Below are positions 1-4,748 of a stretch of DNA of 10,240 nucleotides, piece by piece. The translations under genes were made by a program, and so were the position numbers. The first letter of the stretch is position 1. The number at the start of each line of letters is the position of its first letter. Source of the stretch: Ignavibacteriaceae bacterium (GTDB lineage Bacteria; Bacteroidota; Ignavibacteria; Ignavibacteriales; Ignavibacteriaceae); the NCBI GenBank assembly GCA_026193755.1, contig JAPHUI010000438.1, positions 1 to 10,240 of the forward strand, in the 5' to 3' direction. The notes under the pieces are model-generated. The model was not told the origin of the DNA and did no database searches. It saw nothing but the letters and a program-made list of their open reading frames with translations.

Positions 1-158
1 GTATTTTCAATATCATCAAAATTGCCGGTATTCCAGTATCCCAATAATTTGTCAACCTTGGGCTGCATTTCTTTTTGAGCATTATGTTCAGATGTGCATC
101 CGTTAACAAGCAGAATGCTGAATAAAAATAGTGCAACTCTTAAAACTGTTAGATTCAT
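1..158 (-). CDS. putative lipoprotein, N-terminal part (cassette gene, cut by window edge)
   Basis: An open frame of 52 codons runs leftward from ATG at 156-158 and is cut by the edge. A strong AGGAGG ribosome binding site (164-169) supports the start. The N-terminus is a lipoprotein signal peptide: a hydrophobic stretch from about residue 5 to 18 followed by the lipobox LVNGC, with Cys21 as the probable lipidated residue. The mature part begins with a polar linker and then reads KLLGYWNTGNFDDIEN. This resembles the first helix of SnoaL-like/NTF2-fold proteins (a Tyr/Trp helix followed by N-x-G-x-F/L-D), but too little is visible to be firm. It lies 68 bp behind the attC-like repeat at 227-297, the position of the next cassette gene. 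Confidence 0.75.
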   Translation of the reverse strand, partial: MNLTVLRVALFLFSILLVNGCTSEHNAQKEMQPKVDKLLGYWNTGNFDDIEN

Positions 159-226
159 AGCGTCCTCCTATTCTTTGTTGATATAAAATGTTAATTCCTA
201 AAATTAAATTGCCTATTTGATCATAA

Positions 227-297
227 GCCTAACTATTACTTATACCAAACCTGACTGCCATCGCAATGCGTGAATAAATCTGGCTGAGAGGTTCGGT
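227..297 (-). repeat. attC-like recombination site A
   Basis: Read on the minus strand, the site runs from a left core ACCGAAC (291-297) to a right core GTTAGGC (227-233). The right core is a perfect match to the integron R' consensus GTTRRRY. Inside, AACCTGACTGCCA (plus-strand left arm) pairs with TGGCTGAGAGGTT over 10 of 13 positions, giving the imperfect stem expected of a folded attC bottom strand. The loop contains a small CGCA/TGCG hairpin. The 29 bases after the right core (plus-strand 231-259) are identical to those of site B. It follows the alpha/beta hydrolase gene by 60 bp. The left core has G where the consensus has a pyrimidine. Confidence 0.72.
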
Positions 298-303
298 TGA
301 TTT

Positions 304-317
304 GCTGGTTAACCAGC
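304..317. repeat. 14-bp perfect palindrome behind hydrolase gene
   Basis: GCTGGTTAACCAGC is a perfect inverted repeat between the hydrolase stop codon and attC-like site A. As RNA it could form a five-pair hairpin with a four-base loop. It is not followed by a T-run in the direction of the hydrolase gene, so a classical terminator is doubtful. It may be part of the cassette end or a protein-binding site. Confidence 0.35.
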
Positions 318-357
318 CTTTATTAAAGTGTATTTCACATCAATTCGTTTACTACTA

Positions 358-1152
358 CTACAAGCCTTGCTCTTTGAGCCAATTGAGTATCTGATCCGCC
401 ACAGATTGCCAACCGATGTCCAACATCATTGCATGGCCCATAATAGGAAAAAATTCCGCTTGAGTGTTGTATGCCTTCGCTGTTGCCCGAACATCGCTGG
501 ATGAAATCAAATTGTCATCGGTTGCCCCAAGTACCAAAATAGGAGTATTTACTTTTTTTGGCTGAGGTAAGTTGAGAAATATCATATCTATGTATGCGCG
601 CATTGACTCACCTTGAAATCGAACAATATTAAAGTATTTTGTCAGATCTTTATCATCTATTTTAGAAGAAAATAATGCTTCTTTGTAAAGTTCGGGTTTA
701 TTAATGTTATGATTCAAATTAAAAGTCAGGTTTGCTTTTAGGAAATTCAGCGGATGCCGACGAGCAATTCTTAATGTTGTAGGCAACAATCCTTTGGGTG
801 GTGCAGACCCAAGCATAACAGCTGCCGGTGCTTGAAGTGTCTCCAAGTATTTCTGAATGATCATTCCACCCATTGAGTGTCCCACCAATATAGGAGGGTT
901 TTCTAATTGATCTACTACTTGTGCAACATCGGCTACAAAATCTGCCAAAGGAGTCCATCGGAGTTTCTCGCGACCATCACTAGCACCGTGACCACGAAGG
1001 CTCATAGCATAAGACTTATATCCATGCTGAGCGAAATAGGGCAAAAAATTCTCTGACCAACACCAAGCAGCATGCCACATACCATGCACAAACAATACGG
1101 GCGTATTATGCGCATCGGATTCGGGTTCTCGAGTAATCACTTCTAATTGCAT
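358..1152 (-). CDS. alpha/beta hydrolase (cassette gene)
   Basis: This 264-residue protein has a complete alpha/beta hydrolase fold and length. The oxyanion-hole strand reads VLFVHGMWHAAWCW (residues 19-32). The nucleophile elbow GHSMGG places Ser93 as nucleophile. The acid is Asp212 or Asp213 in LGATDDNLI, and the catalytic His is His240 in MGHAMML. The early RGHGASDG segment (53-60) is also typical. There is no signal peptide, so it is probably cytoplasmic. The family includes esterases, lipases and epoxide or ester-bond hydrolases; the substrate cannot be told. A GGAA-type ribosome binding site lies about ten bases before the ATG. Its DNA is visibly richer in G+C than the signalling operon to the right, in keeping with a transferred cassette. 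It is bounded by the diverged repeat region (1206-1326) upstream and site A downstream. Confidence 0.92.
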   Translation of the reverse strand: MQLEVITREPESDAHNTPVLFVHGMWHAAWCWSENFLPYFAQHGYKSYAMSLRGHGASDGREKLRWTPLADFVADVAQVVDQLENPPILVGHSMGGMIIQKYLETLQAPAAVMLGSAPPKGLLPTTLRIARRHPLNFLKANLTFNLNHNINKPELYKEALFSSKIDDKDLTKYFNIVRFQGESMRAYIDMIFLNLPQPKKVNTPILVLGATDDNLISSSDVRATAKAYNTQAEFFPIMGHAMMLDIGWQSVADQILNWLKEQGL

Positions 1153-1205
1153 ATAAAGCTTTTCCTTTCATTTAATTCTAACACTACGCCTGGCTAGCGC
1201 ATTGT

Positions 1206-1326
1206 GCTTAACTAAGTTTACCCCGCCTTGGTGGAGACGCCCCGAACAAGGAAGCCAAGCAAAACACAACTGCTGATGATTAAACTAACTGCACTTGACT
1301 TGCTTTCGCAAGTACAGTTTGTAAGC
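1206..1326 (-). repeat. diverged, composite attC-like palindromic region
   Basis: This region lies in the 299-bp gap between the membrane protein stop and the hydrolase start, where a cassette junction is expected. On the minus strand it ends in GTTAAGC (1206-1212), a perfect R' consensus, and contains a second R'-like core GTTCGGG (1241-1247). Internal stems include CTGCACTTG with CAAGTACAG (1289-1317, one mismatch), an alternative ACTTGC/GCAAGT hairpin, and GCCTTGG with CCAAGC. GCTTAC at the far end (1320-1325) could be a decayed left core. The plus-strand AACAAGGAA at 1245-1253 resembles the left part of site C. The stretch is clearly more GC-rich than its surroundings. The remaining part of the gap, about 1330-1451, is AT-rich and shows nothing recognisable. 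Confidence 0.42.
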
Positions 1327-1451
1327 AGAACAACATTGCACAATCTTAAAAGCTATTTCATCACATTATTCCCCTTTACTAAATTAGTTTTGATTAAATT
1401 ATTTTAACATTATTCTCTTTCCCTAATGCTGGAATTTTTCATGATATCAAT

Positions 1452-1838
1452 TTATCTGGGTACTGTACTGTTGAAAGATTTTTTACCTAAAATTGCTCCG
1501 ATTATGGCGCTTATCACAGATAAAATCCATCCACTACATATAAATATCCACATTGATGTTATCCAGAAATTGGGTTCAACAAATGCGGAAATTATACCAC
1601 CGACATTGCAAAGTATTGGAACATACCAGACACTTGAAGGATCATTTCTGCAAATGAAAAAACATACAGTTGCAATTGCAATAGCGTAGATTATATAACC
1701 GATTCCTTCACCTACTTCTCCACCTCTTCCCAAAATTGTCTCCAACAAAGAACCAATCACTATTAGCAGAATAGTTATCAAAACTCCAGCTATCAGTGAC
1801 AGCCCCCAGCTTGGTAAACCGAATAATTGCTTTTTCAT
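1452..1838 (-). CDS. small four-helix membrane protein of unknown function (cassette gene)
   Basis: The product has 128 residues and appears to be entirely a membrane protein. Hydrophobic segments lie at about 11-33, 45-63, 69-86 and 92-117, with a short Lys-rich N-terminus and a polar C-terminal tail. A perfect AAGGAGG ribosome binding site lies nine bases before the ATG. The family is not recognised; no catalytic or binding motif is visible. Two acidic residues between helices 1 and 2 and the RNDPSSVWY turn (64-72) are the most polar points. It sits between attC-like site B upstream and the diverged site downstream, so it is probably one cassette of the array. Small hydrophobic proteins of unknown function are common in such arrays. 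Confidence 0.8.
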   Translation of the reverse strand: MKKQLFGLPSWGLSLIAGVLITILLIVIGSLLETILGRGGEVGEGIGYIIYAIAIATVCFFICRNDPSSVWYVPILCNVGGIISAFVEPNFWITSMWIFICSGWILSVISAIIGAILGKKSFNSTVPR

Positions 1839-1872
1839 ATTGTAATCCTCCTTAACTCAAATTTTAGAAAGT

Positions 1873-1898
1873 AGTAAACTATTACTAACCGAAAATGA
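1873..1898 (-). repeat. attC-like half-site remnant
   Basis: Plus-strand AACTATTACTAACCGAAAA (from 1877) aligns with the right half shared by the other repeats, with a 2-bp deletion. It is closest to the half-site at 3074-3098 (both go on as CCGAAxATGA). The right core on the minus strand would be GTTTACT, which is off consensus by one base. It lies only about 15 bp from the right core of site B, with no gene between them, so it looks like the trace of an emptied or decayed cassette junction. Confidence 0.45.
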
Positions 1899-1913
1899 AC
1901 ACATTATTTATAC

Positions 1914-1977
1914 ACATAACTATTACTTATACCAAACCTGACTGCCCTGCCTGGTAAAGGTAGGGTGCGGGTTAGGA
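1914..1977 (-). repeat. attC-like recombination site B
   Basis: The site is 64 bp long, the same length as site C. On the minus strand it runs from TCCTAAC (1971-1977) to GTTATGT (1914-1920). The middle forms a good stem: plus-strand CCCTGCC pairs with GGTAGGG across a seven-base loop, flanked by AACC with GGTT. The 29 bases AACTATTACTTATACC... (1918-1946) are identical to site A. The TAA stop of the VOC gene lies within the left core, a common arrangement in integron cassettes where the R'' core supplies or follows the stop codon. Confidence 0.75.
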
Positions 1978-2298
1978 GCAATTTTTTGTTTGAATAAATT
2001 CGATTGGAGCTCCGTTCTCTTCTATAAAAGCAACAATATTGCCTTCAGATGGCATGTTTGGTTCAATTATTAATTTCCGACCTTTAATTGCTTCGTAAAT
2101 GTTATCAACTTCAAATGCTATGTGCGGTATTGTTTTTACAATTTCAGGAAGATCACATTCCTCTTCATATCGCATCCATTCAATACCAAATTCACTTTCT
2201 TCATATCCACCGTAATAAACCTTGTACTCTTCAAGATACTTCTCACCTTTGAAAGAATTTTTTGTCGGAATTCCAATGTGATGATATTTGTATTTCAT
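1972..2298 (-). CDS. VOC (glyoxalase-fold) family protein (cassette gene)
   Basis: This 108-residue protein matches the vicinal oxygen chelate fold. It begins with YHHIGIPT, the usual first strand with a metal-ligand His (His7). It continues with PHIAFEVDNI (His59) in the middle and ends with GAPIEFIQ (Glu100). His7, His59 and Glu100 together match the metal-ligand pattern of glyoxalase-like enzymes. The protein is short and would work as a dimer, as family members usually do. The substrate is unknown; the family covers glyoxalases, isomerases, dioxygenases and resistance proteins. The ribosome binding site is weak (GGAA at about ten bases). The last codons TGC TCC TAA run into the left core of attC-like site B, so gene and site form one unit. 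Confidence 0.85.
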   Translation of the reverse strand: MKYKYHHIGIPTKNSFKGEKYLEEYKVYYGGYEESEFGIEWMRYEEECDLPEIVKTIPHIAFEVDNIYEAIKGRKLIIEPNMPSEGNIVAFIEENGAPIEFIQTKNCS

Positions 2299-2332
2299 TA
2301 ATTTATTCCATTAAAGTATTGTGTCTGCAAGC

Positions 2333-2396
2333 GCCGAACTATTACTTATATTTAACCTGACTGCCCTGCCTGCTGCAAGTTGATTCCTTGTTATAT
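2333..2396 (-). repeat. attC-like recombination site C
   Basis: The site is 64 bp. Read on the minus strand, it starts with ATATAACAAGGAATCAAC (2379-2396). This matches the well-known 5' end of attC sites (a core ending in AAC followed by AA, a short spacer and TCAA). It ends with GTTCGGC (2333-2339). Plus-strand AACCTG pairs with CAAGTT (one mismatch), closing an inner stem with a short loop. It differs from sites A and B at three positions in the otherwise shared 29-bp block. It lies eight bases behind the toxin stop codon, closing the toxin-antitoxin cassette. Confidence 0.75.
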
Positions 2397-2403
2397 GCGT
2401 TTC

Positions 2404-2709
2404 TCAATCATTACTTTTAAATATTTCTTCTTTTTTCAATAATTGATGTCCTTCAAAAACAGTTAGTATGTCTATAGAATTTTTCTTAACTAAATAAACT
2501 ATTCGATAATTTTGATGGAGTAACTCTCTGATATTTTCAAGAGATAATTCGGGAACTATTCTACCTTTTCTTGGATTATCAATTATTGTTTCGGCTACCG
2601 TGATTAACTTGTCAACAAACTCTATTGCGCCAATTGGGTTATCTCTTGAAATGTATTCTTCAATTTCTTGTAATCGAAGCAAGGCTTCTTTTGTCCAGAA
2701 TATTTTCAT
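2404..2709 (-). CDS. RelE/ParE superfamily toxin
   Basis: This 101-residue basic protein has the RelE/ParE toxin pattern: an N-terminal strand MKIFWTKEALLRLQEIEEYI, a central helix ending in NPRKGRIVPEL, then IRELLHQNYRIVYLV (60-74) and the closing strand DILTVFEGHQLL (80-91). The NYRIVY strand and the late His (His88) are typical of the ParE-like branch. ParE members poison DNA gyrase and RelE members cut mRNA on ribosomes; the sequence alone does not decide. The ATG overlaps the antitoxin stop in ATGA (4 bp), so the two are translationally coupled with the antitoxin first. The pair is followed by attC-like site C, so both genes travel as one cassette. In arrays such modules are thought to stabilise neighbouring cassettes. 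Confidence 0.9.
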   Translation of the reverse strand: MKIFWTKEALLRLQEIEEYISRDNPIGAIEFVDKLITVAETIIDNPRKGRIVPELSLENIRELLHQNYRIVYLVKKNSIDILTVFEGHQLLKKEEIFKSND

Positions 2710-2996
2710 CCTTTTTTAGCGGTTCGAGTCTTTTGCAATTCCCTTCTAAGTTTTGAAGTTGAGAATACCTCTCCTTTTTCAGATTCAGATAGACCACGTG
2801 AAATTGATTCGATGAAGATCTTCGTATGTCTCAATTCATCAAATTCGGATGGAGATATTAGTACTCCGGCGGGTTTTCCATTTTGGGTAATTATTAAAGA
2901 ATTACGTTTATTTTTAATTTCTTTGAGATATTTAGCCAATCCCGATTTAAATTCACCTACCGGGATTATGTCACTGGATACTGATATATTTTTCAT
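2706..2996 (-). CDS. Phd/YefM family antitoxin
   Basis: The 96-residue protein begins with the Phd/YefM DNA-binding fold. IIPVGEFKSGLAKYLKEI (10-27) is the usual first helix region, and SLIITQNGKPAGVLISPSEFDEL (33-55) is the family signature of strand, N-G-K-P-A turn and helix. The C-terminal part (about 60-96) is charged and probably disordered until it wraps the toxin. It neutralises the downstream RelE/ParE toxin and, with it, normally represses its own promoter. A palindrome 29 bp upstream (3025-3040) is a likely operator. An AAAGGG-type ribosome binding site precedes the ATG. Confidence 0.9.
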   Translation of the reverse strand: MKNISVSSDIIPVGEFKSGLAKYLKEIKNKRNSLIITQNGKPAGVLISPSEFDELRHTKIFIESISRGLSESEKGEVFSTSKLRRELQKTRTAKKG

Positions 2997-3024
2997 TGTA
3001 GACCCTTTTTATTGTCTTTATTAC

Positions 3025-3040
3025 GACCTAAATATAGGTC
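3025..3040 (-). promoter_or_regulatory. palindromic operator of the toxin-antitoxin pair
   Basis: GACCTAAATATAGGTC consists of two perfectly complementary 6-bp arms around a 4-bp AT centre. It lies 29 bp upstream of the antitoxin ATG, within an AT-rich stretch where a -10 element (TAATAT or TATATT) can be read. Phd/YefM antitoxins bind short palindromes over their own promoter, so autorepression here is a reasonable inference. It also gives the cassette its own promoter. Confidence 0.55.
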
Positions 3041-3073
3041 TATATTATGTCTTTTCCAAAATCATTTTAACGC

Positions 3074-3098
3074 ATTTAACTATTATTTATACCGAACA
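3074..3098 (-). repeat. attC/attI-like half-site at the array boundary
   Basis: On the minus strand this reads GTTCGGTATAAATAATAG followed by the right core GTTAAAT (3074-3080), a perfect GTTRRRY match. It shares most positions with the right half of sites A, B and C, but the left half with the complementary arm is missing. Instead the response regulator stop codon stands 14 bp away (3112-3114). It marks the border between the signalling operon and the cassette array. Confidence 0.6.
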
Positions 3099-3111
3099 TG
3101 ATAGAAGAATA

Positions 3112-3792
3112 TTATTTAACAAACTTATAGCCCGCCCCATGAACGGTTAAAAGGTGTTTTGGATCGGAGTGATCGTCTTCTATTTTTTTACGGAGATTAA
3201 GTATGAAATTATCAACCGTTCTTGTCGACGGATAATTTTCATAACCCCAAACTTCATCAAGCAGTTTGATTCTTTCTATTACTTCACCTTCTCTCTGGAT
3301 AAAATACTGCATTACTTTAAATTCCATCACAGATAACTCAACCGGATTGGTCCCTTTTTTTGCTTCCTGCTTTTTAAAGTCAAGAAAAACATCACCGAAA
3401 GAATATTCTTCAACTTCAGGTCGGATTTCCTGCGGACGTCGTAATAGTGCTTTTACTCTTGCAACTAATTCTCTTATACTGAATGGTTTGGTTACGTAAT
3501 CGTCAGCACCAATTTCCAAACCGATAACTTTATCAATTTCTTCTTTTTTACCGGTGAGCATCAAAATAGGTGTACTGATTCCGTCCTTTCTTAAATCTTT
3601 GCATACATCAATTCCATTTTTTTCAGGAAGCATTAAATCAAGAAGGATCAAATCATAATCATCGGTTTTAGCCTTTTCATAACCCATCTGCCCCGACATC
3701 ACAGTTGTAACTTCAAAGTGTTCAGCTTTAAGTGTTTCCTCGAGTCCAGCAATTGTTGCCGGATCATCTTCTATTATTAATATCTTTTTCAT
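3112..3792 (-). CDS. OmpR/PhoB-family response regulator
   Basis: The 226-residue protein has an N-terminal receiver domain (about 1-118) with the acidic pocket Asp9/Asp10, phospho-acceptor Asp52 in LILLDLMLP, Thr80 and Lys102 (TKPF). Its C-terminal winged-helix DNA-binding domain spans about 130-226, with the recognition helix TRTVDNFILNLRKKI near 190-204 and the closing hairpin VHGAGYKFVK. It ends exactly at the family's usual length. It follows the receiver-cyclase gene by 41 bp and has its own GAGG ribosome binding site, so it is probably the third gene of the kinase operon. It is the only DNA-binding output protein in view and the natural candidate to bind the 11-bp-spaced hexamers at 8217-8259 and 8478-8516. 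No hairpin terminator follows; the cassette array begins at once. Confidence 0.95.
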   Translation of the reverse strand: MKKILIIEDDPATIAGLEETLKAEHFEVTTVMSGQMGYEKAKTDDYDLILLDLMLPEKNGIDVCKDLRKDGISTPILMLTGKKEEIDKVIGLEIGADDYVTKPFSIRELVARVKALLRRPQEIRPEVEEYSFGDVFLDFKKQEAKKGTNPVELSVMEFKVMQYFIQREGEVIERIKLLDEVWGYENYPSTRTVDNFILNLRKKIEDDHSDPKHLLTVHGAGYKFVK

Positions 3793-3833
3793 ATATCCTC
3801 ACTAATCAAAATAAGTTTGATTTTTAAATAAAA

Positions 3834-4748
3834 CTAAATAACAACCTCGTAGATTTCAATTGGCTCCTTAATATTTTTCAATTCGTATGAACCAAGACTT
3901 TTAAACTCCTTATCTGTTTTTCCTTTTACAGTCAAGTAAAAGCTGTCAGACATATAAATGCTTCCCGGTTCAGCTATCTGTTGTATTCTTGCAGCAATAT
4001 TTAATGCATTTCCCTTAAGCTTGCCTTCAAATTCAATTATGTCCCCGATATGAATTCCTATCCTGACTTTTATTTTCTCTTTCTTTGATTTATCAATATT
4101 GTATTCTCCGAATTTTTCCTGAATATCAACAGAACATTTCAGAGCATTAGTTGCACTTTCAAATGATGCGAGAAACGCATCACCAATTATTTCGATAACT
4201 TTACCGTCAAAAATTCTTATTGATTCTTCCATGAACCTGTTATGAATTTTAAGAAGCTCAAGTGCAAGCTTTTCATCTCTGTTCATCTTTTTTGAATAAT
4301 CTTTCATATCACTGAACATAACCGCAAGTAAATGTCTCCGCAGATTCTCTTCCTTGCCGCTTGTATCAGATCTAATACTTCCTTCCGGGACACGTCTTAA
4401 ATTGGCTCTGATTCTTGCAAGAAGTTCCCTGGAATCGAATGGCTTAGTAACATAATCGTCTGCTCCAACTTCAAGTCCGACAACTTTATCAATCTTCTCT
4501 GCCATTGACGTGAGCATAATTATAGGATTACGAAAACTCCTTTCTCTCAACATCCGGCAAAGTTCAAGACCATTTAATGATGGAAGATTTATATCCAGAA
4601 GAATTAAATCGGGAATTTCTTTCAGAGCAAGTTCAAATCCTTCCTTCCCGTCTTCGGATTTTAAAACTTCATAACCCTGAGAGGATAAATACTCGCTAAC
4701 TCCAAGAAGGATTGCCGGATCATCTTCAATTAATAATATTTTATACAT
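3834..4748 (-). CDS. response regulator with class III adenylate/guanylate cyclase output domain
   Basis: The protein has 304 residues. The receiver domain (about 1-118) has Asp9/Asp10, phospho-acceptor Asp52, Thr80 and Lys102. After a short linker, a class III cyclase homology domain fills about 139-304. The metal-binding aspartates are Asp147 (MFSDMKDYS) and Asp190 (IEIIGDAFLASF). The transition-state residues Asn250 and Arg254 lie in ALNIAARIQ, so catalysis looks possible. The two base-recognition positions are Glu186 and Lys243, where adenylate cyclases have Lys and Asp and guanylate cyclases have Glu and Cys; substrate choice is therefore open. Phosphorylation would be expected to change cyclase activity. 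The ATG lies inside the end of the kinase gene (8-bp overlap), indicating translational coupling. The receiver closely resembles that of the next regulator, which suggests a shared kinase. Confidence 0.93.
   Translation of the reverse strand: MYKILLIEDDPAILLGVSEYLSSQGYEVLKSEDGKEGFELALKEIPDLILLDINLPSLNGLELCRMLRERSFRNPIIMLTSMAEKIDKVVGLEVGADDYVTKPFDSRELLARIRANLRRVPEGSIRSDTSGKEENLRRHLLAVMFSDMKDYSKKMNRDEKLALELLKIHNRFMEESIRIFDGKVIEIIGDAFLASFESATNALKCSVDIQEKFGEYNIDKSKKEKIKVRIGIHIGDIIEFEGKLKGNALNIAARIQQIAEPGSIYMSDSFYLTVKGKTDKEFKSLGSYELKNIKEPIEIYEVVI

Larger units (their letters stand above)
1..3080 (-). mobile_element. integron-like gene cassette array (no integrase in view)
   Basis: Five unrelated transcription units lie head to tail on the minus strand: toxin-antitoxin pair, VOC protein, small membrane protein, alpha/beta hydrolase, lipoprotein. 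Three well-formed repeats (227-297, 1914-1977, 2333-2396) follow the stop codons of the hydrolase, VOC and toxin genes. Two of them share an identical 29-bp left part and the third differs there at three positions. Each carries an RYYYAAC-like and a GTTRRRY-like core at its ends with a self-complementary middle, which is the layout of attC sites. Each gene mostly has its own ribosome binding site. Toxin-antitoxin pairs, VOC proteins and small membrane proteins are known as frequent integron cassettes. No tyrosine recombinase (IntI) is in the window, so this may be a CALIN or the distal part of a larger integron. The right limit is set at the half-site at 3074-3098; the left limit is open. Confidence 0.7.

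Noticed and set aside
304..317. Perfect palindrome as rho-independent terminator of the hydrolase gene
   Set aside because: The stem is only five pairs and is followed by an A-rich, not T-rich, sequence in the gene's direction; kept only as a palindrome.
1426..1689. Plus-strand open frame opposite the small membrane protein gene
   Set aside because: It is the mirror of a hydrophobic gene that has a perfect ribosome binding site on the other strand; its own start has none.
227..2396. Repeats considered as a CRISPR array or REP-type repeats
   Set aside because: The copies are separated by whole genes, not by short uniform spacers, and each stands at a gene end with directional cores, which fits attC sites better.
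3804..3822. AATCAAA/TTTGATT hairpin between the receiver-cyclase and the second regulator
   Set aside because: The stem is only A/T-rich and seven pairs long, has no T-run behind it, and overlaps the approach to the next ribosome binding site; too weak for a terminator or processing site.
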